From NCBI RefSeq assembly GCF_024171945.1, contig NZ_JAMTCR010000005.1, positions 558,001 to 622,000 on the forward strand: 64,000 nt of DNA, given 5' to 3'. The stretch's first letter is position 1; each line of letters starts with the position of its first letter. Below are positions 25,236 through 36,625 of the stretch, piece after piece. The DNA comes from Actinokineospora globicatena. Its GTDB lineage: Bacteria > Actinomycetota > Actinomycetes > Mycobacteriales > Pseudonocardiaceae. The notes below the pieces were generated by a model. It did no database searches. It had not been told where the DNA came from and worked only from the letters and a program-made list of their open reading frames with translations. The position numbers were made by a program, and so were the translations under genes.

Positions 25236-26393
25236 GTGAACACCGCACCCTGGCCGCCAGGTACCGCTACCGGCATCGGCTCGCTGCCTGGGACAGACCC
25301 GGTCGAGGCCGCTGCCACCGTCCTCGGTGAGCTGCCAGACCTACCGCACCTGCCCGAGCTCCCCGCGCGGGGACTCGGGGCGGACATCCTTGGTCGTACG
25401 GCGGCGCTGCTCGTTGACCTGGCCTTCGAGTTGGTCCCCTCCGGCTACCGCGTCGCCGCGCGCCCGGGGCTCGACTACCGGCGCTCGACAGACCTCATCC
25501 GCAGGGACTTGGACGCCATCGAAGAGGCCGTAGAGCGACTCGGTACTCCGCCGCCGGTGGTCAAGGTGCAGCTCGCGGGGCCGTGGACGCTCACGTCAGG
25601 GCTAGAGCTACCGCGCGGTCACCGGGTGCTGACGGACTACGGCGCGCTGCGGGAGTTCACCGAGTCCTTGAGCGAGGGGCTGTCCCGGCACGTCGCGGAG
25701 GTGCGCAGGCGGCTGGGGACCGAGGTGGTCGTGCAGCTCGACGAGCCCAGCCTGCCGACGGTGCTCGCGGGCGCGGTCCCGACCCCGTCGGGCTACGGCA
25801 CCGTGCGCGCGGTCGCCGAACCCGAGGCCAGGGACGTGCTCAGCGCGGTCATCGACGCGGCCAAGAAGGCGACCGGGCAGCCCGTTGTGGTCCACTGCTG
25901 CGCGCCCAAGCCGCCGTTCGGGCTGCTGGCGGCCGCGGGGGCGGGCGCGATCGCGTTCGACGTGCCGCTGCTCGGCAAGGTGGGCGCGGCGACGCTTGAC
26001 GCGATCGGGGAGGTGTGGGACGCCGGGACCGTGCTGTTCCTGGGCGTCGTGCCCAGCACCGATCCTGGCAGAGTGCCCAGCACCGATCCTGGCAGAGCGC
26101 TCAGCGCCGATCCTGGCAGAGCATCCGGCACGGATCCCGGCCGAGGGTCCGGCGCCGATCCGCGGAGGGCGCCCGGTAGCGGTCCCGGCGGGCTGGCCGC
26201 CCTGCGCGAGGTGGCGACCCCGGCGTTCCGGCTGGCCGACCAACTCGGCTTCAACCGCTCCGTCCTGGCCGAGCGGGCCGTGGCGACGCCGACGTGCGGC
26301 TTGGCGGGCGCGTCGGAGCCGTGGGCGCGGCGGGCCATGTCCCTCGTGCGCGATGTCGGCAAGGCCTTCGCGGAGCCGCCGGAGGGCTGGTAG
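25236..26393 (+). CDS. MetE C-terminal-domain-like methionine synthase family protein
   Basis: 385 residues from GTG 25236. It begins GTATGIGSLPGTDPVEAA and contains VKVQLAGPWTLTSGLEL, VVVQLDEPSLP and the zinc-ligand region VVVHCCAPKPP, matching the cobalamin-independent methionine synthase barrel (PF01717), as in Rv3015c. It lacks the N-terminal MetE half, so its methyl donor is uncertain; single-domain homologues exist that are not classical MetE. Between the FLGVV strand and the next helix sits a 48-residue repeat insertion (residues 272-319). Its stop abuts the stop of the convergent LysR gene with no gap. Confidence 0.8.
   Translation: MNTAPWPPGTATGIGSLPGTDPVEAAATVLGELPDLPHLPELPARGLGADILGRTAALLVDLAFELVPSGYRVAARPGLDYRRSTDLIRRDLDAIEEAVERLGTPPPVVKVQLAGPWTLTSGLELPRGHRVLTDYGALREFTESLSEGLSRHVAEVRRRLGTEVVVQLDEPSLPTVLAGAVPTPSGYGTVRAVAEPEARDVLSAVIDAAKKATGQPVVVHCCAPKPPFGLLAAAGAGAIAFDVPLLGKVGAATLDAIGEVWDAGTVLFLGVVPSTDPGRVPSTDPGRALSADPGRASGTDPGRGSGADPRRAPGSGPGGLAALREVATPAFRLADQLGFNRSVLAERAVATPTCGLAGASEPWARRAMSLVRDVGKAFAEPPEGW
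26049..26192 (+). repeat. 24-bp minisatellite inside the MetE-like gene
   Basis: Six units of 24 bp begin at 26049, 26073, 26097, 26121, 26145 and 26169. The first two are identical (VPSTDPGR), the next change gradually (ALSADPGR, ASGTDPGR, GSGADPRR, APGSGPGG). The frame is preserved, so the barrel gains a Pro/Gly/Asp-rich loop. The gradient of divergence suggests growth at the 5' end. Confidence 0.85.
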
Positions 26394-27320
26394 TCACCGC
26401 AGCGGCTCGACGCCCGGGGGCAGGGCGTTGGCGGCCACCAGGGCGTCGATGTGCCCGAACAGCGTCGACCGGAACGCCCTGGCGGCCGCCGTCGGCGGGG
26501 TGTCGGTGCGGTGCGCCAGCGCGATCGTGCGGCGGATGTTCGGGCTGGTCAGCGGTGTCGCGCGTAGGCCTGGGCGGCCGGGCAGCACGAGGCTGGGCAC
26601 CAGCGCCACGCCGAGCCCGGCCTCCACGAACCGCAGCACGGCGTCCATCTCGCCGCCCTCCACCGCCAGTTCGGGCTCGAACCCGGCCGCGCGGCAGGCT
26701 TGCAGGGTGGTCTCCCGCAGGTCGTAGCCGCTGCGGAACATGACCATCGGCCGGTCGCGGAGCGACTCCAGGCGGATGCCGCTCGGTAGGGCTGCCTCCG
26801 CCGCCGATGAGGCGACCATGAGGTGCTCGCGCAGCACGGGAGTCATGGTTAGTGCTGACTCGACCCCTTGCGGCCGAACGATCAGCAGCGCGAGATCCAG
26901 TTCGCCTCCTAGCAGCGCGGACGTCAGGTCGCGGGAACCGCTCTCTTCGACTTGGAGCCGGATACCGGGGTAACGGTCGTGGTAGCGGCGTAGGACGTCC
27001 GCCAGCACACCCACACACACGCTCGGCGTCGCACCCAGGCGGATACGGCCTTGGCGGAGCCCTACGAGCTCCGCGACCTCTAGCCGCGCAGAGTCCACAT
27101 CGGACAAGATGCGCTTAGCGATCGGTAGCAGTGCCTCGCCTGCGGCGGTAAGAGTGACGTTGCCCCGCGCGCGGGTGAACAGGGCCGCGCCGAGTTCGGT
27201 TTCCAGGCCGTGGATCTGCTTGCTCAGTGAGGGCTGCGCCACATGCGCCCGCTGGGCCGCGCGCGTGAAGTGCCGCGTCTGGGCGACGGCCAGGAAATAC
27301 ACGAGCTGCTGCAGCGTCAT
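26394..27320 (-). CDS. LysR-family transcriptional regulator
   Basis: 308 residues. The N-terminal winged helix is MTLQQLVYFLAVAQTRHFTR with RAAQRAHVAQPSLSKQIHGL; the effector domain follows from about residue 90 (RIRLGATPSVCVGVLADVLR). It is divergent from sdhCAB, the classical layout in which a LysR protein controls the neighbouring operon. A T-N11-A palindrome overlaps its own start codon. The effector is unknown. Confidence 0.93.
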   Translation of the reverse strand: MTLQQLVYFLAVAQTRHFTRAAQRAHVAQPSLSKQIHGLETELGAALFTRARGNVTLTAAGEALLPIAKRILSDVDSARLEVAELVGLRQGRIRLGATPSVCVGVLADVLRRYHDRYPGIRLQVEESGSRDLTSALLGGELDLALLIVRPQGVESALTMTPVLREHLMVASSAAEAALPSGIRLESLRDRPMVMFRSGYDLRETTLQACRAAGFEPELAVEGGEMDAVLRFVEAGLGVALVPSLVLPGRPGLRATPLTSPNIRRTIALAHRTDTPPTAAARAFRSTLFGHIDALVAANALPPGVEPLR

Positions 27321-27385
27321 AGCCCCAGGCTATCGAGATGAGCCGATTCATGTATTGGACGACTTGTCGATGGCACTCCTAGCGT
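27319..27385 (+). promoter_or_regulatory. LysR-box palindrome and TAGCGT -10 box before sdhC
   Basis: ATAGCC-CCA-GGCTAT (27319-27333) is a perfect 6-3-6 inverted repeat fitting T-N11-A and spans the LysR start codon. TAGCGT (27380-27385) ends 6 nt before ATG 27392, so sdhC looks leaderless. TTGGAC at 27355-27360 is a possible -35 with a long 19-nt spacer. Confidence 0.5.
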
Positions 27386-27391
27386 GGCCGT

Positions 27392-28087
27392 ATGGCACTG
27401 ACCCTTCAGCGCGGATCACCTGGGAGACAAGGGTTCCCGCGCAGGCTGTGGTCGTCGACGGTGGGCAAGAAGGCCGTGATGGCGGTGACCGGCGCGATCC
27501 TGCTCGGCTACGTGGTCGCGCACATGGTCGGCAACCTGACGATCTTCCTCGGCGACATCGACGGCTACGGCGTCTTCCTGCGCCGGATGCTCTCCCCGGT
27601 CCTCGGGTACGGCGGGTTCGTCTGGGTGATCCGCGTGGTGCTGGTGCTCGCCGTGGTCCTGCACATGACCGCCGCCATCCAGCTCGCCCGGCGGGCGGCC
27701 AGGGCGCGCCCCGTGGGCTACGCGCGGCGGCCGAGGGTCCAGGGCGGGTACGCCGCGCGGACCATGCGGTGGGGCGGGGTGATCATCGCGCTGTTCGTGG
27801 TCTACCACCTGCTCGACCTCACCGCTGGCGTCCTGAACCCGCACGGCGTCGAGGGCCAGATCCACGCCAACGTCATCGCCGACTTCCAGCACTGGTACAT
27901 CGTCGCGGCCTACACGCTCGCCGTTGTCGCTCTAGGCCTGCACCTGCGGCACGGCATGTGGAGCGCACTACGCAGTCTCGGCCGCGCCCCCGGCGCCTCC
28001 AGCGTGATGGCACTGGTCGTGTCCGTTGGCATCACCGTGGGGTTCTTGTTCGTGCCCTATGCCGTCCTCTTCGGAATCGTGAGGTGA
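27392..28087 (+). CDS. sdhC: Succinate dehydrogenase cytochrome b558-type membrane subunit
   Basis: 231 residues with five predicted membrane helices. The opening [20 protein letters not shown], then [13 protein letters not shown], with histidines in [19 protein letters not shown] and [13 protein letters not shown], fit the diheme b558 subunit that anchors SdhAB and passes electrons to (mena)quinone. It is the single large anchor of the Bacillus/type B class, so no separate sdhD is expected. The flavoprotein gene starts 4 bp downstream. Confidence 0.92.
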   Translation: MALTLQRGSPGRQGFPRRLWSSTVGKKAVMAVTGAILLGYVVAHMVGNLTIFLGDIDGYGVFLRRMLSPVLGYGGFVWVIRVVLVLAVVLHMTAAIQLARRAARARPVGYARRPRVQGGYAARTMRWGGVIIALFVVYHLLDLTAGVLNPHGVEGQIHANVIADFQHWYIVAAYTLAVVALGLHLRHGMWSALRSLGRAPGASSVMALVVSVGITVGFLFVPYAVLFGIVR

Positions 28088-28091
28088 CGCA

Positions 28092-30020
28092 GTGCTCTAC
28101 CGCGACGGCGACCCGATCGCTGACACATGCGCGCCGGACGGCCCACTGGAGACGAGGTGGGAGCGACGCCGCTTCTCCGCTCGACTGGTCAACCCGGCCA
28201 ATCGGCGCAAGCTGACCGTCGCTGTCGTTGGCACTGGCTTGGCAGGTGGGTCTGCCGCCGCCACCCTGGGCGAACTCGGCTACAACGTCTTGTCGTTCTG
28301 CTACCAGGACAGCCCAAGACGCGCGCACAGCATTGCCGCCCAAGGTGGCATCAACGCCGCCAAGAACTACGCCGGAGATGGCGACAGTGTCCACCGCCTC
28401 TTCCACGACACGATCAAGGGCGGCGACTTCCGCTCTCGTGAGTCCAACGTGCATCGACTCGCGGAGGTCAGCACGAGCATCATCGACCAGTGCGTCGCCC
28501 AAGGCGTTCCCTTCGCGCGCGAGTACGGCGGTCTGCTCGACACGCGATCCTTCGGTGGCGCGCAGGTGTCCCGCACGTTCTACGCACGCGGTCAGACCGG
28601 TCAACAGCTCTTGCTCGGCGCCTATCAAGCGCTTGCGCGGCAAGTCCACGCAGGTAGCGTGCGTTCCTTCCCCCGGACCGAGATGCTCGATCTCGTTGTC
28701 TCCGACGGGCGTGCGCGCGGTGTCGTAGTGCGGGATCTGGTCACCGGAGAGATCACGACCCACGTTGCTGACGCGGTAGTCCTAGCGACCGGCGGTTACG
28801 GCAACGTCTTTCACCTCTCCACTAACGCCAAGGGCTGCAACACCACAGCGATCTGGCGCGCCCACAAACGCGGAGCCCTCTTCGCGAACCCCTGCTACAC
28901 CCAGATTCACCCCACATGCATCCCTGTAAGCGGCGACCACCAATCGAAGCTGACGTTGATGAGTGAGTCCCTCCGCAACGACGGCCGTGTGTGGGTACCG
29001 GTCCTAGCGGGCGACAACCGGCCTCCCGGTCAGATCCCCGAGGCTGAGCGTGACTACTACCTGGAACGCATCTATCCGAGCTTCGGCAACCTTGTCCCGC
29101 GCGACATAGCCTCACGCGCCGCGAAAGCCGTGTGCGACGCGGGCAGGGGAGTGGGACCGGGCGGGCTTGGCGTGTATCTCGACTTCGCCGACGCCATCAC
29201 GCGGCTCGGTAGGGATACCGTCGCCGCCCGCTACGGGAACCTCTTCGAGATGTACCAGCGCATCACCGATGAGGACCCGTACCAGGTCCCGATGCGGATC
29301 TATCCCGCCGTGCACTACACGATGGGTGGGCTCTGGGTGGACTACGACCTGCGCAGCACCATCCCCGGGCTGTTCGTCCTCGGTGAGGCGAACTTCTCCG
29401 ACCACGGCGCCAACCGGCTGGGCGCCAGCGCGCTCATGCAAGGGCTCGCCGACGGCTACTTCGTACTCCCAGCGGTCATCGGTGACTACCTCGCCGATGG
29501 CCCGTTCGGCCCCGTTGACGCCAACGCGGTCGATGAAGCCGAGGACGGTGTTCGTGAACTCATCTCCACACTGCTTTCCCTCAACGGTGACCGCACCGCC
29601 GAGTCCTTCCACCGCGAGCTGGGCAAGCTCATGTGGGACCTCTGCGGGATGGAGCGGTCCGAGGACGGGCTGCAGAAGGCGCTCGAACGCATCCCGTCGC
29701 TCCGCGAGGAGTTCTGGCGCCGTCTCAAGGTGACCGGTAGCGGTAGCGAACTCAACCAGGCCCTAGAGAAGGCGGGCAGGGTCGCGGACTTCCTGGAACT
29801 CGCGGAGCTGATGTGCGTGGACGCCCTGCACCGCACTGAGTCTTGCGGCGGCCACTTCCGCGTCGAGAGCCAAACCCCCGACGGCGACGCACGACGCGAC
29901 GACGACCGCTTCTCTTATGCGGCCGCGTGGGAGTTCGCCGGAGTCGGAGAGCCACCCGTGCTACACCGCGAGGAACTGCGCTTCGAGGCCGTCAGGCCCA
30001 CCGTGAGGAGTTACAAGTGA
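28092..30020 (+). CDS. sdhA: Succinate dehydrogenase/fumarate reductase flavoprotein subunit
   Basis: 642 residues from GTG 28092. [20 protein letters not shown] is the FAD Rossmann motif; the covalent FAD-histidine lies in [16 protein letters not shown]. Active-site regions [17 protein letters not shown] and [12 protein letters not shown], then [19 protein letters not shown] are intact. It oxidises succinate to fumarate in the cytoplasm, or the reverse. M. tuberculosis has two SDHs; this operon resembles the Sdh1 (Rv0247c-0249c) arrangement rather than sdhCDAB. Confidence 0.96.
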   Translation: MLYRDGDPIADTCAPDGPLETRWERRRFSARLVNPANRRKLTVAVVGTGLAGGSAAATLGELGYNVLSFCYQDSPRRAHSIAAQGGINAAKNYAGDGDSVHRLFHDTIKGGDFRSRESNVHRLAEVSTSIIDQCVAQGVPFAREYGGLLDTRSFGGAQVSRTFYARGQTGQQLLLGAYQALARQVHAGSVRSFPRTEMLDLVVSDGRARGVVVRDLVTGEITTHVADAVVLATGGYGNVFHLSTNAKGCNTTAIWRAHKRGALFANPCYTQIHPTCIPVSGDHQSKLTLMSESLRNDGRVWVPVLAGDNRPPGQIPEAERDYYLERIYPSFGNLVPRDIASRAAKAVCDAGRGVGPGGLGVYLDFADAITRLGRDTVAARYGNLFEMYQRITDEDPYQVPMRIYPAVHYTMGGLWVDYDLRSTIPGLFVLGEANFSDHGANRLGASALMQGLADGYFVLPAVIGDYLADGPFGPVDANAVDEAEDGVRELISTLLSLNGDRTAESFHRELGKLMWDLCGMERSEDGLQKALERIPSLREEFWRRLKVTGSGSELNQALEKAGRVADFLELAELMCVDALHRTESCGGHFRVESQTPDGDARRDDDRFSYAAAWEFAGVGEPPVLHREELRFEAVRPTVRSYK

Positions 30021-30763
30021 AGTACCGAGTGCAGGTCTGGCGACAGGCAGGCCCTAGCGTCAAAGGCAGGCTCGTCGAATACGAGATCGACGGCGTCACC
30101 GCCGAGATGTCGTTCCTGGAGATGCTCGACGTCCTCAACGAGCGCCTTCAACTGGAGGGCGACGACCCTGTCGCGTTCGACCACGATTGCCGGGAAGGCA
30201 TCTGCGGCGCGTGTGGGGTCATGATCGATGGCGTCGCACACGGCCCGGGTAAGGCCACCACGACCTGTCAGCTGCACATGCGCCAGTTCGACCCGGCCGA
30301 GCCGATCGTGGTCGAACCATGGCGGGCCGCGCCCTTCCCCGTCGTCCGCGACCTCGTCGTCGACCGCACCGCTCTAGACAGGGTCATCGAGGCAGGCGGT
30401 TACATCTCCACACGCGCGGGTGCGGCGCCGGACGCACACGCACTCCCCGTACCCAAACCCGACGCTGACACTGCCTTCGAGGCAGCCGCCTGCATCGGCT
30501 GCGGCGCGTGTGTCGCCGCGTGCCCCAACGGCTCCTCCATGCTGTTCACCGCCGCCAAGGCAACCCACCTCGGCGTCCTACCCCAAGGGCAGCCCGAGAG
30601 GTACAACCGCGCGCGCGACATGGTGGAGACACAAGACGACCTCGGATTCGGCGGCTGCACTCTCGCGGGCGAGTGCACGGCCGTCTGCCCCAAGGGCATC
30701 CCGCTATCCACGATCTCCCGCCTCAACCACGACGTCCTCTCCGCTGCCATGCGCGCGGGCTAG
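30017..30763 (+). CDS. sdhB: Succinate dehydrogenase iron-sulfur subunit
   Basis: 248 residues from GTG 30017, overlapping the sdhA stop by 4 bp (GTGA). The 2Fe-2S cysteines are in [16 protein letters not shown] with a later Cys in TTCQLHM; the 4Fe-4S and 3Fe-4S ligands are in [16 protein letters not shown] and [15 protein letters not shown]. It carries electrons from the flavin to the membrane subunit. Translationally coupled to sdhA. No terminator is obvious behind it; the next gene starts 14 bp later. Confidence 0.96.
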   Translation: MKYRVQVWRQAGPSVKGRLVEYEIDGVTAEMSFLEMLDVLNERLQLEGDDPVAFDHDCREGICGACGVMIDGVAHGPGKATTTCQLHMRQFDPAEPIVVEPWRAAPFPVVRDLVVDRTALDRVIEAGGYISTRAGAAPDAHALPVPKPDADTAFEAAACIGCGACVAACPNGSSMLFTAAKATHLGVLPQGQPERYNRARDMVETQDDLGFGGCTLAGECTAVCPKGIPLSTISRLNHDVLSAAMRAG

Positions 30764-30777
30764 GCCAAGATGGGCGG

Positions 30778-31410
30778 ATGAGCTGGTTCCGCAAGAAGCC
30801 CCAACCGGAGCGGCCCGAACCCGCCGCGCTCGCGGAACGGTTCTGGACCCGGTGGTTCGAGCTGCTCCCGGACGTCGCGGCCGCGCTCGGCGAGGGCGAG
30901 CCGAACCGCGTGGAGAACCAGCTCTGCGACCTCGTCGCAGACCTCCACCCAGACCTGCACTTCGCCCTTGAACGCGGCGGTAGGTCTATCTACGCCTTGG
31001 TCATCTCCGGCCAAGAGGACCCGAGGTTGCGCCCGTATACCGATGCGTGGAAAGCGGCAGCTCCGCCGGATGACGCTATCTGGGAGTTCCACGACTCAGT
31101 CCCACCTGTGCCGGACCCGACCGAGGTGACCGTCAACCTCGGCGTCCACCGCATCCGACTGGCCGACGTCCGGGTGCACGTCCAGGTCGACGAGGCCGCG
31201 GGCGTGGTCGACGTCGCCGTGCACCACCCGCTGCTGCGCGAGCTCGACCCGGCCGCCCGATCCGCGATGACCTTCCTGCCCCTGGACGCCACGCTGGGTG
31301 AGCGCCTCGCCGGTCGGCGGCTGCGCCGGGTCGAGCCCGCCGTCGACGCCCCCGCCGACACCATCGGCCTGCTTGAGCTGCGCGAACTTGTCCACAGGCT
31401 GGCGGGCTGA
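30778..31410 (+). CDS. Conserved hypothetical protein
   Basis: 210 residues from ATG 30778, 14 bp behind sdhB, with GGGCGG just upstream. It begins MSWFRKKPQPERPEP, followed by an acidic/aliphatic domain (FWTRWFELLPDVAAALGEGE, then LHFALERGGRSIYALVISG) and a C-terminal part with VDVAVHHPLLRELDP. No motif known to me, no signal peptide or membrane helix. Its position suggests co-transcription with sdhCAB, but it may equally be the start of the ligA region. Confidence 0.75.
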   Translation: MSWFRKKPQPERPEPAALAERFWTRWFELLPDVAAALGEGEPNRVENQLCDLVADLHPDLHFALERGGRSIYALVISGQEDPRLRPYTDAWKAAAPPDDAIWEFHDSVPPVPDPTEVTVNLGVHRIRLADVRVHVQVDEAAGVVDVAVHHPLLRELDPAARSAMTFLPLDATLGERLAGRRLRRVEPAVDAPADTIGLLELRELVHRLAG

Positions 31411-31436
31411 CGCCGCGCGTTGTCGGTCCCCCTCGC

Positions 31437-33608
<2,172 letters not shown>

Positions 33609-33621
33609 ACCGTCGCCACTC

Positions 33622-33648
33622 GGAAGGGTTGCGCGATCAACCTTTTCC
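33622..33648 (+). terminator. Terminator of ligA
   Basis: GGAAGGGTTG pairs imperfectly with CAACCTTTTCC around CGCGAT; the right side contains a TTTT run. It begins 13 nt behind the ligA stop. Confidence 0.55.
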
Positions 33649-34139
33649 GCCGGTCCTGTCCGTGGCCTGCTGCATACCCGTGCGCCCGGGTGGATACGGG
33701 AACGCTCCCGCGCTGGGCCATCCGTGTGAGCGCACCGGACAGCACTGTCCGGTACCGCGCGGTGCCGCCGCAACGCGTCGCGAATCCGCCGAACCGGGTG
33801 GTTGGCAGCGCCGCGATCCCTTGGCAGGGTGGGTGCAGCGGCCCGTGTGAGCTGGGCTCGCGCGGTGGTCGTCGCTGCGGCGGAGGGGGAGGGGCTGGGG
33901 GGAGTCGGACCGGACCGGAGCCACGGTCGGAGCCGACGGTCCGGGGTAGGACGAGTGGCCGGTCGTCCGGGGGTGAGGGACGTCCCCGGTGGTACCCAAC
34001 CGGATCCGGTGGCACCGGTCGGCGCGCGGGCAGGCAACCGCGCGCGGGCTGGGGCGTCGGAGGAGTCCGGTGGGGTTTCCCGCGTCGAACCCGGCGCGGG
34101 GTCGCACCGGGACGACACGACGAACGTGGGAGGCGAGGC
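33649..34139. other. 491-bp intergenic region before the GNAT gene
   Basis: The frame of the GNAT stays open back to 33690, but the encoded stretch is Gly/Arg/Ser-rich with no family likeness, and a good ribosome site sits just before GTG 34140. I see no RNA gene or clear promoter. The right half is very rich in G on the + strand. Confidence 0.55.
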
Positions 34140-34649
34140 GTGGCTGAGGTGGCTGACCTGGTGGTGCGCCAGGCGCGGTCGGACGAGGTGCGGCGGGTCG
34201 GTGCGCTGACCGTGGAGGCGTACCGGGCGGTCGGGTACCCGGGGGACGGGGGCGGGTCCGGGTACGCCGCGTTGCTGGCCGACGCCGAGGCGCGGCTGCG
34301 CTCGGCCGAGCTGCTGGTCGCCGCGGACCGGGAGGGGTGTCTGGTCGGTACGGTCACCGTCGCCCTGCCCGGCACGCCGTTCGCCGAGATCTCCCGCGCG
34401 GGTGAGCTGGAACTCCGCATGCTCGCCGTAGCCGCCCCCGCGCGCGGTAGAGGAGTGGGGGAGTTGCTGGTGCGCGCGGTTATCGCTAGAGCGCGCGAAC
34501 TGGGTCTAGAGCGTGTCGTGTTGTGCAGTCCGGCAGGGTTAACGCCCGCTCACCGCCTGTACGAGCGCCTCGGCTTCTCCCGCTTACCCAGCCGCGACTG
34601 GCACCCCGGCCCCGAGGTCCAACTCATCGCTTACACCCTGGACGTCTGA
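34140..34649 (+). CDS. GNAT-family N-acetyltransferase
   Basis: 169 residues from GTG 34140 with GGGAGG about 7 nt upstream. The acetyl-CoA loop is VAAPARGRGVGELLVRAVIA (Q/RxxGxG/A type), preceded by the strand LELRMLAV and followed by ERVVLCSPAGLTPAHRLYER and LGF. It would acetylate a small molecule or protein amine; substrate unknown. Confidence 0.88.
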   Translation: MAEVADLVVRQARSDEVRRVGALTVEAYRAVGYPGDGGGSGYAALLADAEARLRSAELLVAADREGCLVGTVTVALPGTPFAEISRAGELELRMLAVAAPARGRGVGELLVRAVIARARELGLERVVLCSPAGLTPAHRLYERLGFSRLPSRDWHPGPEVQLIAYTLDV

Positions 34650-34686
34650 CGGTCCTCTGTTCGTCCATCCGGGCTAGTGGCAACAG

Positions 34687-35433
34687 GTGGAGACCGACGG
34701 CCTCTGCTTCACTGGCCCGGTGGAGCTACAGGCGTGCCTCAACGGCGAGCGCTCACCCGCCGACCACCCCGCCGTCCCGATCACCGCGGCGCAGGTGGCG
34801 TCAGCCGCCGCTGATGTCGCCGCGCTCGGTGTCACGGCCGTGCACGTGCACCCGAGGGACGCCACCGGCCGCACGACGCTGCTCGGCCCCGAACTGGCCG
34901 CCACCGTGGCCGCCGTCCGCGCGGCAGTGCCAACCGCCACCGTCGGCGTCACCACCGGCGCCTGGACCGAACCAGACCCACACCGCCGAGCCGCCTTGGT
35001 CGCCGCCTGGACCGGCCTCGCCGCGGGCCGCCCCGACTTCGCCTCCGTCAACGTCCACGAGGACGGCTGGTGGGAGGTCTGCGCGGCCCTGCACTCAGCG
35101 GGCATCGCGGTCGAACTGGGCGTCTTCGACCCACCCGCCGCCGCGACCCTCCGCACCTACGGCATCCCACCCGCCGCAGTCCGCGTCCTGGCCGAAGTCC
35201 GCCCCGATGCCTCTGCGGAGCCCCTCCTGGACGCCCTGGCCTGGCTACCCCTGCCGATCCTGCTCCACGGCGAGGAAGCCTCCACCTGGCCCGCACTCAC
35301 CACAGCCGCCCACCTCGGCCTGGCTACCCGCATCGGCCTGGAGGACACCCTCCACCTACCCGACGGCACCGTGGCCGCCGACAACACAGCCCTGGTCCGG
35401 GTGGCCTTGGAGCGGACCACAGTCCAGTTCTGA
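34687..35433 (+). CDS. BKACE-family (DUF849) beta-keto acid cleavage enzyme
   Basis: 248 residues from GTG 34687; GTG 34720 (VELQACLNGERSPADHP) is an alternative that begins exactly at family homology. HVHPRD near residue 57 is the metal-binding HxH motif, and GLEDTLHLPDG near 220 is the conserved C-terminal motif. The family (type enzyme 3-keto-5-aminohexanoate cleavage protein) condenses a beta-keto acid with acetyl-CoA to give a CoA ester and acetoacetate. At about 250 residues it is somewhat short against the usual 270-310. Substrate unknown. It ends one base before a 31-bp tandem duplication. Confidence 0.82.
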   Translation: METDGLCFTGPVELQACLNGERSPADHPAVPITAAQVASAAADVAALGVTAVHVHPRDATGRTTLLGPELAATVAAVRAAVPTATVGVTTGAWTEPDPHRRAALVAAWTGLAAGRPDFASVNVHEDGWWEVCAALHSAGIAVELGVFDPPAAATLRTYGIPPAAVRVLAEVRPDASAEPLLDALAWLPLPILLHGEEASTWPALTTAAHLGLATRIGLEDTLHLPDGTVAADNTALVRVALERTTVQF

Positions 35434-35495
35434 TCAGCCCGGCAGAACCACCGCGACGATGCCGTCAGTCCGGCAGGACTACCGCGACGATCCCG
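35434..35495 (-). repeat. 31-bp tandem duplication of the 3' end of the ACT gene
   Basis: Two units, 35434-35464 and 35465-35495, match with about four mismatches. The right unit encodes the last residues and stop of the ACT protein; the left unit repeats them beyond the stop, including a second stop triplet. Confidence 0.75.
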
Positions 35496-36118
35496 GCCAG
35501 GTGGGCGAGGCGGGCGACTTCGGCGGCGCGGAACATGGGGCCGCCGGGGCGGCCGACGAGGAGGACGCGGTCGGGTTTGCCGAGGGGGGTGGCGGCGAGT
35601 TCGGTGCCGAGTTCGCGCCAGGTGGCGGGGACCCAGGGTTCCTCGCCGTCGAGGACGGTGGCCCGGGCGAGGGGGAGCCAGGGGAGGGCGATGGTGTGCA
35701 CGTCGGGGGCGGCGGTGCTCGCGGCGAGGCGGGTGGCGCCGTCGGCGGTGGCCGACACGATCAGCGCCCACCCCGATCGGATGATCCTCGGCACCCCGGC
35801 GGCGAAGATCGCCAGGCCGTCGCCCGGTTCGGCGGCGACGTCCTCCACCAGTTCCAGTTCGCGGTGGGTGTCGAGCAGCCCGGCGTACGGGCGGACCGCG
35901 TCCACCTCGACCCCCGGGATCGACTCGGCGGCGGTGATCAGCACGTCCGGCAGCCGCCCGCCGGGCAGTTCGACCACCAGGTCGTCGATGGCGACCCCGC
36001 CCGCCCGTTCCACCACGTCGACGCTGAGGATGTCGGCACCGATGGCGCCCAGCGCGGTCGCGACCGCGCCCAGGGTGCCCGGGCTGTCCGGGAGTTGCAC
36101 CCGGATCAGGAACGACAA
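35465..36118 (-). CDS. ACT-domain protein (Rv3013-like)
   Basis: 217 residues from TTG 36118; a GGGAGG lies 8 nt upstream, and homology (FLIRVQLPDSPGTLGAVATA) begins there. The in-frame GTG 36136 has no ribosome site. An N-terminal ACT domain covers about residues 1-75 (LGAIGADILSVDVVE), followed by a mixed domain ending in MFRAAEVARLAHLAGIVAVV. ACT domains bind amino acids; Rv3013 occupies the same place between ligA and gatC. No catalytic domain is present, so a sensor role is likely (inference). Confidence 0.82.
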   Translation of the reverse strand: MSFLIRVQLPDSPGTLGAVATALGAIGADILSVDVVERAGGVAIDDLVVELPGGRLPDVLITAAESIPGVEVDAVRPYAGLLDTHRELELVEDVAAEPGDGLAIFAAGVPRIIRSGWALIVSATADGATRLAASTAAPDVHTIALPWLPLARATVLDGEEPWVPATWRELGTELAATPLGKPDRVLLVGRPGGPMFRAAEVARLAHLAGIVAVVLPD

Positions 36119-36280
36119 GGCGAACGCCTCCCGCACTTAGCAACCCCGCGCGGACGCGCGGATTTGTCGACCGCTGATTGTCGCAGACCCCGGCCGCGCC
36201 GCCCCGGCTGCCACCGGGCACCGGTTTAGCACCGCGGCGCGTTCCGAACAACCCGTTCGGGGCGGCCGAACCCCGCGAAA

Positions 36281-36286
36281 TAGACT
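36281..36286 (+). promoter_or_regulatory. TAGACT, possible -10 box of the gatCAB operon
   Basis: TAGACT lies 39 nt before the gatC GTG. A -35 hexamer is not evident. The gatC start is preceded by GGGGG at a suitable distance, so this would be a normal leadered transcript. Confidence 0.3.
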
Positions 36287-36325
36287 CACCAGGTCCTATC
36301 ACAGACAACCCCGGGGGTTCGTCGA

Positions 36326-36625
36326 GTGCCCAGCATCTCCCGCGACGAGGTGGCCCACCTCGCTCGCCTGGCCAGGTTGGCCGTCACCGAAGCCGAACTC
36401 GACCTGTTCGCAGGTCAGCTCGACCAGATCGTGGCGGCGGTCGCCCAGGTCGGCCAGGTCGCCGACCAGGACATCCCGCCGACCTCGCACTCGGTGCCGT
36501 TGACCAACGTCTTCCGCGCCGACGTCGTGCGCCCCGGGCTCACCCAGCAGCAGGCCACCGCCGCCGCGCCCGCGGTGGAGGACGGCCGGTTCCGCGTTCC
36601 GAGGATCCTCGGGGAGGAAGCATGA
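36326..36625 (+). CDS. gatC: Asp/Glu-tRNA amidotransferase subunit C
   Basis: 99 residues from GTG 36326. [20 protein letters not shown] and [20 protein letters not shown], then FRVPRILGE are standard GatC. It clamps GatA and GatB together in the enzyme that converts mischarged Glu-tRNA-Gln (and Asp-tRNA-Asn) to the correct aminoacyl-tRNA. gatA overlaps its stop by 4 bp. A tRNA-Gln gene, one target, is at 62883. Confidence 0.97.
   Translation: MPSISRDEVAHLARLARLAVTEAELDLFAGQLDQIVAAVAQVGQVADQDIPPTSHSVPLTNVFRADVVRPGLTQQQATAAAPAVEDGRFRVPRILGEEA

Noticed and set aside
33690-34139. N-terminal extension of the GNAT protein
   Set aside because: The stretch is Gly/Arg/Ser-rich with no likeness to the family; a good ribosome site stands just before GTG 34140.
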